From: JAHRVQ01 sp964548025
GTDB lineage: Bacteria > Pseudomonadota > Gammaproteobacteria > Pseudomonadales > Azotimanducaceae
DNA length: 64,000 nt
Direction: 5' to 3'
NCBI GenBank assembly: GCA_964548025.1
Contig: CAZJRI010000001.1
Coordinates: forward strand, 1-64,000
Shown here piece after piece: positions 33,871 to 43,106 of the stretch. Numbering within the stretch: position 1 is the stretch's first letter; each line of letters begins with the position of its first letter. Both the position numbers and the translations under genes were made by a program. Below the pieces are notes generated by a model. That model was given only the letters and a program-made list of their open reading frames with translations, had not been told where the DNA came from and made no database searches.

Positions 33871-34482
33871 GTGAAGTTAATCAATTCAGTGGGGCCAAAT
33901 CCAAAGATGGTTCGTATGTTTATGTCGGAGGCTGACATTTCATGTGAAGTTGAAGATATTGATCTGATGGCTGGAGAGAATCGTCAAGATGCACATCTGG
34001 CGAGAAATCCGTCAGGCCAATCGCCTGTTCTGCAACTGGACGATGGATCAAATCTCAGTGAGATTACGGCAATCTGCGAATATCTGGATGACGTCAATGG
34101 CAATTCAGATCTGATTGGCACAACTGCAGAAGCAAGAGCTGAGACACGCATGTGGACGCGTCGAATAGATCTGCAGATTGTAGAACCCCTGGCTAATGGA
34201 TTTCGTTTTTCCGACGGGCTGCCCCTCTTCCAGGATCGCGTGCGTTGTATCCCTCAGGCAGCAGATGATCTGAAGACGCTTGCTCAGGAAAGGCTTACGT
34301 GGTTAGACGGACTGATTGAAGGCAAGACATTCATCTGCGGAGATCGGTTCACTATGGCGGATATTCTGCTGTTTAGTTTCCTAGAGTTCGGGGCCCAGGT
34401 TGGCCAACCATTGAATTCAGAAAACAAGAATATTATGGCGTGGTATGACCGGGTGAAGGAGCGATCCAGCGCAGGTGCATAG
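33871..34482 (+). CDS. Glutathione S-transferase family protein
   Basis: A 203-aa GST. The thioredoxin-like N-terminal domain starts VKLINSVGPNPKMVRMFMSE and has NPSGQSPVLQLDDGSNLSEITAICEYL, the glutathione-binding cis-Pro and Ser/Glu region. The C-terminal helical domain contains FICGDRFTMADILLFSFLEF. An ATG at 33865 exists but is only one base from AAGGA; the GTG at 33871 has normal spacing and gives the usual N-terminus, so it is preferred. Detoxification by conjugation or a peroxidase or isomerase role are possible; no substrate is evident. Confidence 0.88.
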   Translation: MKLINSVGPNPKMVRMFMSEADISCEVEDIDLMAGENRQDAHLARNPSGQSPVLQLDDGSNLSEITAICEYLDDVNGNSDLIGTTAEARAETRMWTRRIDLQIVEPLANGFRFSDGLPLFQDRVRCIPQAADDLKTLAQERLTWLDGLIEGKTFICGDRFTMADILLFSFLEFGAQVGQPLNSENKNIMAWYDRVKERSSAGA

Positions 34483-34648
34483 CTTTTGCGGATGAGAGTG
34501 GATATGCCTTAAAAAAGTAGTTTTCTGGCCGTGACCCGGGTTGATGTGAATCGCCAGCCTGTGTATAAGAAATAGCAGAACATTCGGTATTCATTCTTGG
34601 TACCATGTCAGCGTGATGGAATAACAGACTAAACAGTCAGGGATTCAG

Positions 34649-36421
34649 GTGGCTCAAAATACTATCCGCTTTGGTAACTTTACGCGAGAGCTGAACGTCC
34701 ATCTGGATAGGATCAGCTTTAACGAGCTGATACCACCCATTCAACATGACGATGACGGTCAGGAAATCCCTTATAAGCCTGAAAGTCTGGCAGTCGGCAA
34801 GGGTGATATCTATCGGCTCCTTAAACCCTATCTGTCCGTTAGGTTCTCGGATCAGTTTCGATCAGTAGCCCCGCTGGCTGTCTATCTGGTCTTGTTTCAA
34901 CTTTTTATCCTCAGACAGTCAATAACAGACGCGTGGATCATCAGTGCCGGATTGGTCGCGGTGATTTTCGGTTTGATGCTGTTCATGGAAGGATTGAAAG
35001 TGGGATTGATGCCCTTTGGAGAATCACTTGGCGTGTCATTACCCGCCAAAGCAGGACTGGCTGTTGTCATCATTGTGGTATTTCTGCTCGGTATCGGCGT
35101 GACCTTCGCCGAACCAGCAATCGGTGCACTTCAAACTGCCGGTTCACTTGTGGATGTAAAAAGAGCGCCCTACCTCTATAGCATACTGAATACCTGGGCT
35201 GGTGTGTTGGTCCTGGTGGTTGGCATTGGTGTCGGGCTTGCAGCAGCACTTGGTACGATCAGGTTTATTTATGGTTGGAGTCTGAAACCACTTATCTATA
35301 TCACACTTGTGCCGGTACTATCCGTCTCGGTGTATATGTCCTTCGACCCTGAGCTGTCGAAGCTGCTTGGCCTGGCATTTGACTGTGGCGCAGTAACAAC
35401 AGGACCTGTGACAGTGCCGTTGGTTTTGTCTCTTGGGATCGGTATTGCGCATGCTGCAGGTAAGGGGAGTGATTCACTCTCAGGTTTTGGAATCGTAACC
35501 TTAGCCTCACTTTTCCCGATAGTTGCCGTCATGCTGTTGTCACTTTTTGTCGCCATGCAATCATCACCCGAAGAAATCATTATGGCTGCAAGTGGCGCCT
35601 CGAATGTATCGTTGGCATTGCCCTGGTATGAATCTACACCGGGCGTTGAAATCATTGGCGGCATCAGGGCTATCGTTCCGCTTGTGATTTTCCTGCTGCT
35701 TGTCATGTTGGTTTTATTGAGAGAGAAAATACAACATCCACAGATCATTGGATTTGGCATCGGCTTATGTGTGCTTGGCATGATTATCTTCAATCTCGGT
35801 TTAAGTTACGGGTTATCAAAACTAGGGGGGCAAAGTGGTGGCCTCGTACCTGCCGCGTTTACACAATTGGATGGGATTGAGGGATCACCGCTTTATTTTC
35901 TGGCGCTGGGTATTCTGATCGCATTGGCTTTTGCATGGATTCTGGGATTCGGCGCAACTCTTGCTGAACCTGCATTGAATGCACTTGGGATAACAGTTGA
36001 AAATCTAACGAATGGATCGTTCAAGAAAACCACTTTGATGTACGCAGTCTCTCTGGGGGTTGCCTGCGGGATCTCCCTTGGTGTGGCCAAGATTATTTTT
36101 GATATACCAATTGCCTACCTGCTGATACCAGGTTACCTACTAGCTATTCTTCTTACCTATCTTTCAAGCGAGGAGTTCGTAAATATCGCCTGGGATAGTG
36201 CAGGAGTAACAACCGGGCCGGTCACAGTACCTCTGGTTCTGGCAATGGGGCTTGGCTTCGGTAATGCTCTAGGCGCGGTCGAAGGATTTGGAATTCTATC
36301 GATGGCCTCAATCGGTCCTATTCTGGCTGTACTGACAACCGGTTTATATGTTCGCAGGAAAATCGCCAGACGTCACCTGGAGAGTGAGCAATCTAACGAA
36401 TCAACTGGAGCGCCAATATGA
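34649..36421 (+). CDS. DUF1538 family membrane protein, internally duplicated (putative transporter)
   Basis: A 590-aa inner-membrane protein with about twelve or more helices after an 80-residue soluble N-terminus. Two homologous halves are visible: VTFAEPAIGAL (about residue 150) against ATLAEPALNAL (about 435), and DCGAVTTGPVTVPLVLSLG (about 250) against DSAGVTTGPVTVPLVLAMG (about 520). Paired re-entrant-like motifs in duplicated halves are typical of secondary transporters, but the family has no established substrate to my knowledge. The GTG start at 34649 is the only suitable one. The stop overlaps the ATG of a PII-like gene (ATGA), which in turn overlaps a second one, so all three are one operon. 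Confidence 0.88.
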   Translation: MAQNTIRFGNFTRELNVHLDRISFNELIPPIQHDDDGQEIPYKPESLAVGKGDIYRLLKPYLSVRFSDQFRSVAPLAVYLVLFQLFILRQSITDAWIISAGLVAVIFGLMLFMEGLKVGLMPFGESLGVSLPAKAGLAVVIIVVFLLGIGVTFAEPAIGALQTAGSLVDVKRAPYLYSILNTWAGVLVLVVGIGVGLAAALGTIRFIYGWSLKPLIYITLVPVLSVSVYMSFDPELSKLLGLAFDCGAVTTGPVTVPLVLSLGIGIAHAAGKGSDSLSGFGIVTLASLFPIVAVMLLSLFVAMQSSPEEIIMAASGASNVSLALPWYESTPGVEIIGGIRAIVPLVIFLLLVMLVLLREKIQHPQIIGFGIGLCVLGMIIFNLGLSYGLSKLGGQSGGLVPAAFTQLDGIEGSPLYFLALGILIALAFAWILGFGATLAEPALNALGITVENLTNGSFKKTTLMYAVSLGVACGISLGVAKIIFDIPIAYLLIPGYLLAILLTYLSSEEFVNIAWDSAGVTTGPVTVPLVLAMGLGFGNALGAVEGFGILSMASIGPILAVLTTGLYVRRKIARRHLESEQSNESTGAPI

Positions 36422-36789
36422 GCACTCGTGAATTTACGGTACTTACCGACGCATCTCTTGTTACCTGTATCGTCCAGAGAGGGAAAGCCGATGCGGTTGT
36501 GCAGGCAGCCCAGGATGCCGGTGCCCAGGGAGCTACAATATACTACGGCTATGGCAGTGGAGTCAGGGAGCGTCTGGGTCTCTTAGGTCTGGCTGTCGAT
36601 GTGGAAAAAGAAATAATTACCACCATATTGGCTGACGATCAGGTTGATCGCGTATTTGAGCGAATGTACTTCGCGGCAGAACTGGATGTGCCCGGCGCGG
36701 GGATAATCTACATCACCAAGCTGGAAAAAGTCGCGATGTTTATTCCCGAGGACATACTTGATCGTATCAACTCCGGGTCGCCTTCATGA
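36418..36789 (+). CDS. PII-like signalling protein 1 (DUF1538-associated)
   Basis: A 123-aa protein with the ferredoxin-like PII fold: LVTCIVQRGKADAVVQAAQDAGAQGATIYYGYGSG is spread over the first strand, helix and T-loop base, and IITTILADDQVDRVFERMYF, then GAGIIYITKLEKV, follow. The classical uridylylation loop with Tyr51 and the RGxxGHTEIYRG segment are absent; the loop is short, so it is not GlnB or GlnK. It probably binds a nucleotide between subunits and controls the DUF1538 protein, as GlnK does AmtB. Its ATG overlaps the DUF1538 stop and its own stop overlaps the next start. Confidence 0.85.
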   Translation: MSTREFTVLTDASLVTCIVQRGKADAVVQAAQDAGAQGATIYYGYGSGVRERLGLLGLAVDVEKEIITTILADDQVDRVFERMYFAAELDVPGAGIIYITKLEKVAMFIPEDILDRINSGSPS

Positions 36790-37136
36790 AATCACTTCTC
36801 GAAAATGCGAAACAGATTGTCTGTATTCTGCCAAAGGGGAAGGTTTCGGATGTTCAGGAAGGATTAATGGACAAATTCGACATTCTCAATGCAAATTTTC
36901 ATCACGCCAGGGGGGTTGGCAGATTCTCGGCATTATCAGCGGTTGGTCTTGGTGAACAACAGGAGAAGGATATTCTGGAAGTGACTGTGAGTAGTGATCA
37001 GGCTGATGAGATACTTGAATACATTTTTTTCCGGGCAGATATGAATCACCCCCATGGTGGGGTGGCCTATGTAACCGGCGTGCCCAAGATGTCTGTTTTT
37101 GAAATACCTGACCTGCCAAAGGAAAACTCAGTCTAG
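36786..37136 (+). CDS. PII-like signalling protein 2 (DUF1538-associated)
   Basis: A 116-aa second PII-family member, more divergent: QIVCILPKGKVSDVQEGLMDK, HHARGVGRFSALSAVGLGEQ in place of the T-loop, and DILEVTVSSDQADEILEYIFFRAD, then GGVAYVTGVPKMSVFEIP. It starts in the ATGA that ends the first PII gene. Two unlike PII subunits with one membrane protein suggest a heteromeric or two-input regulator. Its 3' end overlaps by nine bases the convergent small membrane gene at 37128. Confidence 0.82.
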   Translation: MKSLLENAKQIVCILPKGKVSDVQEGLMDKFDILNANFHHARGVGRFSALSAVGLGEQQEKDILEVTVSSDQADEILEYIFFRADMNHPHGGVAYVTGVPKMSVFEIPDLPKENSV

Positions 37137-37445
37137 GGCTCTCACAAGAACCGGTTGGAAAATCAGTGCCAGCATGAAGCCCGCATAATAGTCCCTGTCG
37201 AAACCGAAATTGAGCCCGAACTCGACGGGCATGTTGGATAGAAGGCTCAGCACCAGAATTGTCGAAACGATTAAGATGTGGCGGGTTGCTGCAAGCGCGG
37301 TGAACAGGAGTGCGAGTAAAGCAATAAACGCATAGTTATCCGCCAGGCCGAGTCTCGCCATAAAGTTATCTTCGATATTCGTTACCAGCGTAATAATCAG
37401 GACAAGAAATACAAATCCGGCCCGTGTCAGTGTCGTTATGTTCAT
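37128..37445 (-). CDS. Small membrane protein of unknown function
   Basis: A 105-aa protein with three or four hydrophobic helices (about residues 8-24, 38-55, 58-75, 88-101) and few charges. A conserved-looking FDRDYYAGFMLALIFQPVLV closes it. I do not recognise a family. It converges with the PII gene (nine-base overlap) and starts 140-190 bp after the next small membrane gene on the same strand. Length and hydrophobicity support a real gene. Confidence 0.6.
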   Translation of the reverse strand: MNITTLTRAGFVFLVLIITLVTNIEDNFMARLGLADNYAFIALLALLFTALAATRHILIVSTILVLSLLSNMPVEFGLNFGFDRDYYAGFMLALIFQPVLVRALD

Positions 37446-37637
37446 TACTCTCTCCCATCGTAATTTCTAGCCACAGATTAGATGGAATTGCATAGAAAAT
37501 CCGGGTGAAGGCTCGAAACTGTGAAGCACAGCACCCTTGGGTTTCCAAACTGTGAAACATATTGGTTTTATACTGTGAAGTACTTCACTTTACGCCTGTA
37601 GGCCACAATTGCAGTTGAGCGCCCGCGAGGTCTTTTT

Positions 37638-37931
37638 TCACAGAAAATGCTTCATAAATAGAAGCTGTAAACGGCCTATCCAGAAGATCGTGATGTGGAA
37701 TACTGCGAAAAACAACTGACCGTAGAAGAAACCATGGCTGAAACCGTTGTCGTCCGGGGAGCGACCCAGATAGTAGACGAGGGCGATAACGGCTGCGTAT
37801 AAGGCGATACGGGCCATCGAGTGAATCCAGTAGTCCCTGATACAATACCAGAGGTCAATGACCCGGTAGAGAGACGCGAAAAGTAAAATAGTCATTTGAA
37901 CGCCAATGAGGAATCCCGCCAGCTCAATCAT
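37638..37931 (-). CDS. Small membrane protein of unknown function
   Basis: A 97-aa protein with three helices: residues about 5-28, 40-56 and 68-90. Aromatic- and Tyr-rich, with a positively charged C-terminus. No family recognised. It starts 17 bp after the stop of the large phosphotransferase-like gene (37949) and is probably transcribed with it, so it may be a membrane companion of that enzyme or an unrelated filler. Confidence 0.6.
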   Translation of the reverse strand: MIELAGFLIGVQMTILLFASLYRVIDLWYCIRDYWIHSMARIALYAAVIALVYYLGRSPDDNGFSHGFFYGQLFFAVFHITIFWIGRLQLLFMKHFL

Positions 37932-37948
37932 CTAAATAGCGCCTCCTT

Positions 37949-40537
37949 TTACTGCTCTTCAATCAGCAGGTTAACTAAACCGTTGGTGCCATCAACCACT
38001 ATCCTGTCACCGCTTTTTATTCGTAGCGTGCAATCAGCGGCATCGACGACGCAAGGCATACCGTACTCCCGCGCTATTGTTCCAGCGTGAGAGAGATAGC
38101 TGCCGACCTCGACAACAGCAGCATTTGCAGTGAGAAAAAGCGGGGTCCAGGCGGGATCCGTATAGGGTGCAACCAGAATTTCACCGGGATGAAGTTCCGC
38201 GTCGGTTCCCGGGTCCATGACCACCCTTGCGATACCTTCATATGAGCCCGGAGATGCTCCCTGGCCCTCAATGCTGTTGGTCGTCGTATTGGATGACTCT
38301 GTAATCTCGATGCCAATGGTTTTCGCAGGCGTCAATTTTGATAGTCGGATAAAGTCCATCCGGCGCTCGCGTATGAGCGCTTCGACATCGTCCCACGTCA
38401 GCTCCCCCTCCTCTAAACTGCGGATTTCATCCCACATGAGATAGTAGACATCATCCTTGCATTTCAATTTTCCCTGATTCAGCAGGCTCTCTTCGATTTT
38501 CAACACTTTCTTGCGTACCGCATAAAAACCCATGATGTGATAGAACCGCGAGTTTTCTCTGAGGCGAATGAAGTATCTTGCCCTGTTGCGCAGAAATTCA
38601 ATCAAACGCCAGCGTATGCCGGTAGATTTTTCAAGAAATCTGTCGCCCAGTTTGTTTCTTACCTGTTGAATAAAAGCTTGCCGATCAGACCTGACTCGCT
38701 CTTCGGTTTCGGTAGGGTTGGCTTCAGACTGAAGATAGTTACGGATCATCGCGATTACAGGTGAAGGATCTTCTTCCCATCGAACAGAATTGATCTCGAA
38801 TTCTTTGAGTGTACGATGGCCGTGGATAGCGAGGAATTCATTCAATCCGATAAGAAATTCCTGACCGCTGCCATGGCCGCGAAGCATATTGAGTGCAGAA
38901 TTTGGGTCATTATCGACAATGATCTGCCTGACAGCAGCATTCTGTTTTGCTTTTTTGGCGAGAGCCCAGATGTGCCTGCCCATATCCGTTGAGAGGATGC
39001 CTTCAGTGCCTGATGTGAGATAAGAGGCAGCATCGTAACGAATGTCAGGAATCCATAGTTTTAACAGCCGGGTGATCGCGGCCAGCAGGAACATGTACCG
39101 TGGTGCACTGAGGTTGACCATCAGGGGCATATTGCCAACCGGTTCAAAGAAGCGTGATTTGAAGAAAAGTGATTCCAGTGCGCCGTAGGCGTCAACCCTG
39201 TCATCATCCACCACTTTCTTGAATGAATGCCGGAATGAATCCATAAAATCGACAGGCAGGTTGCTGGTTCGACGAAATAAAACCCCGAGGATGAGATGGG
39301 CAACTAAAAGGATAGTGGCTAATCGCAGCAGCCCTATAATTGAGAGAATCGGTTTAACCTCTGAACTGCTGCTCAGGTATGCCAGTTGTGCGATTTGTTC
39401 GTTTGTCATTTTGAATGGAAAGAGCGGGCGTACATGGCTGAGTCTCGTATAGACTCTCCCCTGAATAATAACCATCATGGGGAACAGTTTAACGAACAGG
39501 TCCTGAGAAAGCGGGAGCAGGGGATCAGTGAAGTTTTCAGCCAGGGGTTTGAACAGTACGAATTCACCCCGGGGTATTTCATCTTCTTTTTGCCCCATAA
39601 CCGTAACGGGTCGGGATTGAAGAATAAAGAATTCATCAGCCGTGAATGCCCATTCAATGTCCTGTTGGCTGCCGAAATAAGCCTCTGACTTCTTTGCCCA
39701 GTGGGTTAGCGTATCTAGTCGGGAAGCGGACAATGTTTCACTCAACCGCAGAGACGCAGGGACAGGGCTAAGTCTTGAATCTGTGTCCGCAATGCTGGCC
39801 GGAACCATAAATTTCTTGTCAGCGATACGTTTTGACTGGACAACTTCTGTATCCTTTCTGACGATGTATTGGTCAGGGGAAACACGACCATCGACAATAG
39901 CCGCTCCCATGCCCCAACTGGATTCAGTCACGATAAGATTCTGATCACCCGATACCGGATCTGCAGTAAATGTCACTCCCGAGATTTCGGACTGAATCAT
40001 TACCTGGACGATTACAGCCATATTTACCGAGTGATGATCAATACCCTGGGAGACCCTGTATGAAAAAGCGGCGTCTGACCAAAGGGAGGCCCAGCATTTT
40101 TTAATCATCTCATGTAACTGTAATTCGGTAACGTAGTAGTAGGTATCATGTTGACCCGCAAAACTGGCGTCGCCCAGGTCTTCTGCTGTTGCGGATGAAC
40201 GAACCGCATATTGAAGTTCAGTCGCACTTTGCTTTAGTGGTACTTTTTTTAGCGTGGCACTGTGATGTGATGAGATCTCATCCAGAATCCCGGCTGGGAT
40301 TTTATTTTCAAGGATTTGAGATTGAACCTGATCACGATATTCAGCAGAACCATAAGCGTCATTCGAGCGCTTCGGGATATTGAGATTGCCCATGAACGCT
40401 TCGTAGACCTCAGCGCAGACGATGAATCCTGGTGGTACTGGAAAACCTGACTGGATTAGCTCTCCGAGATTTGCACCTTTACCGCCCGCTGAAGCTATGT
40501 CGGTTCTACTCGCTTCTTCGAGGGAGATTACACCCAT
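37949..40537 (-). CDS. PEP synthase-like phosphotransferase, rifampin phosphotransferase (Rph) architecture
   Basis: An 862-aa protein. The N-terminal ATP-grasp domain (about 1-325) has GGKGANLGELIQSGFPVPPGF, AVRSSATAEDLGDASFAGQ and DIEWAFTADEFFILQSRPVT. A large middle domain (about 340-760) carries few known motifs and some hydrophobic stretches. The swivelling His domain at the C-terminus has GSYLSHAGTIAREYGMPCVV, where the His carries phosphate. The PEP-binding TIM barrel that ends true PEP synthase and PPDK is missing. Length and order match rifampin phosphotransferase (about 865 aa), which phosphorylates rifamycins with release of AMP. The middle domain decides the substrate, so resistance is only a possibility; other clients are likely in environmental bacteria. 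Confidence 0.85.
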   Translation of the reverse strand: MGVISLEEASRTDIASAGGKGANLGELIQSGFPVPPGFIVCAEVYEAFMGNLNIPKRSNDAYGSAEYRDQVQSQILENKIPAGILDEISSHHSATLKKVPLKQSATELQYAVRSSATAEDLGDASFAGQHDTYYYVTELQLHEMIKKCWASLWSDAAFSYRVSQGIDHHSVNMAVIVQVMIQSEISGVTFTADPVSGDQNLIVTESSWGMGAAIVDGRVSPDQYIVRKDTEVVQSKRIADKKFMVPASIADTDSRLSPVPASLRLSETLSASRLDTLTHWAKKSEAYFGSQQDIEWAFTADEFFILQSRPVTVMGQKEDEIPRGEFVLFKPLAENFTDPLLPLSQDLFVKLFPMMVIIQGRVYTRLSHVRPLFPFKMTNEQIAQLAYLSSSSEVKPILSIIGLLRLATILLVAHLILGVLFRRTSNLPVDFMDSFRHSFKKVVDDDRVDAYGALESLFFKSRFFEPVGNMPLMVNLSAPRYMFLLAAITRLLKLWIPDIRYDAASYLTSGTEGILSTDMGRHIWALAKKAKQNAAVRQIIVDNDPNSALNMLRGHGSGQEFLIGLNEFLAIHGHRTLKEFEINSVRWEEDPSPVIAMIRNYLQSEANPTETEERVRSDRQAFIQQVRNKLGDRFLEKSTGIRWRLIEFLRNRARYFIRLRENSRFYHIMGFYAVRKKVLKIEESLLNQGKLKCKDDVYYLMWDEIRSLEEGELTWDDVEALIRERRMDFIRLSKLTPAKTIGIEITESSNTTTNSIEGQGASPGSYEGIARVVMDPGTDAELHPGEILVAPYTDPAWTPLFLTANAAVVEVGSYLSHAGTIAREYGMPCVVDAADCTLRIKSGDRIVVDGTNGLVNLLIEEQ

Positions 40538-40612
40538 TGACTGTCGTAAGCCCTGATTTTAGGATTCGGCAGAATAACATCTGCAACCCATGAGCGGCTA
40601 TATTTGTGGTGT

Positions 40613-40651
40613 CACGTTGCACATGCCACGTTGTGCATGCCACGTTGCAAT
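40613..40651. repeat. 14-bp tandem repeat, nearly 3 copies
   Basis: CACGTTGCACATGC, CACGTTGTGCATGC and CACGTTGCAAT start at 40613, 40627 and 40641. They lie in the divergent region between the Rph-like gene and the acyl-CoA dehydrogenase, about 50 bp before the latter's ATG. Operator or minisatellite. Confidence 0.75.
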
Positions 40652-40698
40652 GAACCGACCAAAGCACTACGGTAGGTGTTTTTTGTGCGGATGAAGAT

Positions 40699-41862
40699 AT
40701 GTCTCAAGGTACCGCGTTTCAAGGGCTGCAGTTCGAGCCGTTAAAACTCCCGGAAGAAACAGGTTCACTGCGTTCACAAGTCAGACAGTGGGTTGAGGCG
40801 GAAATGACCGAACCCTATCTGAAAGATTCACTACGCAATTCAGATTTTAATACCGGGGAATCACCGTTATTTTCCCAGCGACTTGGTCAGAAGGGATGGA
40901 TAGGCATGACCTGGCCGAAAGCCTACGGTGGCGGTGACAGGTCGTTCCTGGAAAGGTATGTCGTCACTGAGGAGTTACTTGCAGCCGGTGCACCAGTGGG
41001 GGCTCACTGGATCGCTGACCGGCAGAGTGGGCCATTGTTGCTGAAATTCGGCACAGATGAACAGCGACAGAAATATCTGCCCGGCATTGTCGCTGGAGAG
41101 TATTTCTTTTCAATCGGAATGAGCGAGCCGGATTCAGGTTCGGATCTTGCGTCCATCAAAACAAGCGCATCGAAAGTAGACGGTGGCTGGTTGCTTAATG
41201 GCAGTAAGATCTGGACCAGCGGTGCCCATATAAACCACTTTATTATAGCGCTCGTGCGTACCGAAAAACCTTCAGATAACAGGCATGCAGGACTGAGTCA
41301 GTTTATTGTCGATTTGTCTGATTCCAATGTAAAAGTGAGTGGCATTCAGAACTTATCGGGAGACAGGGATTTCAATCAGGTATTCTTTGACGACGTATTT
41401 ATTCCTGATGCCAACGTTATCGGCGAACCAGGCAACGGCTGGACACAGGTGATGAGTGAACTAGGCTACGAGCGGAGTGGTCCGGAGAGGTTTCTGAGCG
41501 CATTTCGAGTACTGGTGGAATTTGTCAGGGAAGTAGAAGCAAACCCGGGTGATGCACAGGTCGCCCTGGTGGGCCGACTTGTTTCACATCTGGTGACGCT
41601 GCGCCGAATGTCGATATCCGTGGCTGGAATGTTGGAGCAGGGCAAGGTTCCAGCGGTGGAAGCAGCACTAATCAAGGATCTTGGCAACACTTATGAACGT
41701 ATGGTACCTGAACTGGTTCGGGTTGCAGCGCCGATGGAACTGTCCAGGGGATTTGTTGACACGCTTAATCAATGCCTTTTGCACGCGCCATCTTTTACGC
41801 TGCGCGGCGGAACCAGGGAAATATTGAGAGGAGTAATTGCCAGGGGTTTAGGCCTGCGCTAG
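40699..41862 (+). CDS. Acyl-CoA dehydrogenase, larger subunit-like
   Basis: FAD flavoprotein of 387 aa that would oxidise an acyl-CoA at alpha-beta. It has the ACAD folds in order: helical N-terminus, IGMSEPDSGSDLASIKTSA (FAD/substrate site), WLLNGSKIWTSGAH, and FTLRGGTREILRGVIARGLGL at the end. The next gene encodes a second, shorter acyl-CoA dehydrogenase eight bases later. Pairs of this kind form heteromeric enzymes in steroid side-chain and related degradation (FadE-type alpha2beta2); that would fit, but no other steroid gene is in the window. Confidence 0.9.
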   Translation: MSQGTAFQGLQFEPLKLPEETGSLRSQVRQWVEAEMTEPYLKDSLRNSDFNTGESPLFSQRLGQKGWIGMTWPKAYGGGDRSFLERYVVTEELLAAGAPVGAHWIADRQSGPLLLKFGTDEQRQKYLPGIVAGEYFFSIGMSEPDSGSDLASIKTSASKVDGGWLLNGSKIWTSGAHINHFIIALVRTEKPSDNRHAGLSQFIVDLSDSNVKVSGIQNLSGDRDFNQVFFDDVFIPDANVIGEPGNGWTQVMSELGYERSGPERFLSAFRVLVEFVREVEANPGDAQVALVGRLVSHLVTLRRMSISVAGMLEQGKVPAVEAALIKDLGNTYERMVPELVRVAAPMELSRGFVDTLNQCLLHAPSFTLRGGTREILRGVIARGLGLR

Positions 41863-41870
41863 GAATAGAG

Positions 41871-42893
41871 ATGAACCAGGAACAACAACTGATCGTAGAT
41901 ACAACCCATCGAATATTAACCGACCTTTGCGACAAATCAGTCGTCGATGCATCTGAAGCAGGTAACTGGCCCAGCGAGCTCTGGCGCACGCTTGAGGAAA
42001 CCGGATTGACACTGGCAGGGATCCCGGGTGATTCAGGTGGTTCCGGCGGCAGCTATGCCGATTCACTTCTGGCCATTCGAAAGGCCGCCTCCTTTGCTGC
42101 GCCCGTGCCAATGGCAGAGACTTTTATCGCTGCAACGTTGCTGGTACAGGCGGGACAAAAGGTGCCGCTGGGTCCAATGACAGTCTGCACGGGCGATCTG
42201 CAGATGAATTCAGAATCCGGTGGTGTGAAGATAATGGCCAGGTTAAGTGGAATTGCCTTCGCGCAAAACTGCTTGAATATCTTGTTGGTGAACGATGATT
42301 CCATCTGTCTGGTTCCGGCGAATCAGCTCAAATTTGAAGAGGTCAGAAATCTGGCGGGCGAGATAAGAGCCAGTTCCGAGGTTGACAGATCGATCGAAGG
42401 GGTATCGATAATCCCCCTGGAATCCGCTTCAGAGAAGTTACTTCAGCTTGGTGCGATCACGAGAGTTAATATGATGTCAGGCGCCATGACGTCGATTCTG
42501 GCGATGTCAGTTCAATATGCACTTGATCGAATCCAGTTTGGTCGACCGATTGCCGGTTTCCAGGCTGTTCAACAGCAATTGGCAATACTGGCTGGTGAAG
42601 TTGCGGCCTGCCAGAGAGCGGCTGATTCACTGCTAACAGAACCAGATGTGTTTGATATTGCAGTAGCAAAATCACGAGTTGGCGAGGCGGTCACACTGGT
42701 CGCAGACATTGCCCATCAGGTTCATGGCGCCATGGGATATACCATGGAACATGCACTTAATCTCTACACCCGGCGGCTTTGGGACTGGCGCGATGAATAT
42801 GGCAAGGAGACCTTGTGGCAGGCACGTTTGGGCCATGATATTTGTGCAAGTGGCGCTGATCAGCTCTGGTCAAAGATCACCAATGCATCCTAG
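41871..42893 (+). CDS. Acyl-CoA dehydrogenase, smaller subunit-like
   Basis: A 340-aa ACAD family member with a degenerate N-terminal half (GIPGDSGGSGGSYADSLLAIR) and the C-terminal helical domain (ALDRIQFGRPIAGFQAVQQQLA and HQVHGAMGYTMEHALNLYTRRLW). The ATG at 41871 follows GGAATAGAG and begins MNQEQQLIVDTTHRIL, the family's usual opening; a longer frame from 41772 overlaps the upstream gene and is not credible. Co-transcribed with the dehydrogenase before it, probably as its partner. Confidence 0.9.
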   Translation: MNQEQQLIVDTTHRILTDLCDKSVVDASEAGNWPSELWRTLEETGLTLAGIPGDSGGSGGSYADSLLAIRKAASFAAPVPMAETFIAATLLVQAGQKVPLGPMTVCTGDLQMNSESGGVKIMARLSGIAFAQNCLNILLVNDDSICLVPANQLKFEEVRNLAGEIRASSEVDRSIEGVSIIPLESASEKLLQLGAITRVNMMSGAMTSILAMSVQYALDRIQFGRPIAGFQAVQQQLAILAGEVAACQRAADSLLTEPDVFDIAVAKSRVGEAVTLVADIAHQVHGAMGYTMEHALNLYTRRLWDWRDEYGKETLWQARLGHDICASGADQLWSKITNAS

Positions 42894-43106
42894 TCCGTAT
42901 TTTAAAGACCGATCCGGTGGAGTGGTGATAGCTCGCGGCAGGTGTATCAGTTGGTGAGAATCACCAATTTGTAGTCCTGGTCTATTCCACATGCCACCAC
43001 GAATCCTCACAGAACCTTAAAAATCAATAAGATACCAAGTGGCACGCAATGTGCAACAACGACCTGGAAATAAGAATCAAAGCACGAATTCCAGGCCGGA
43101 GAGTCC

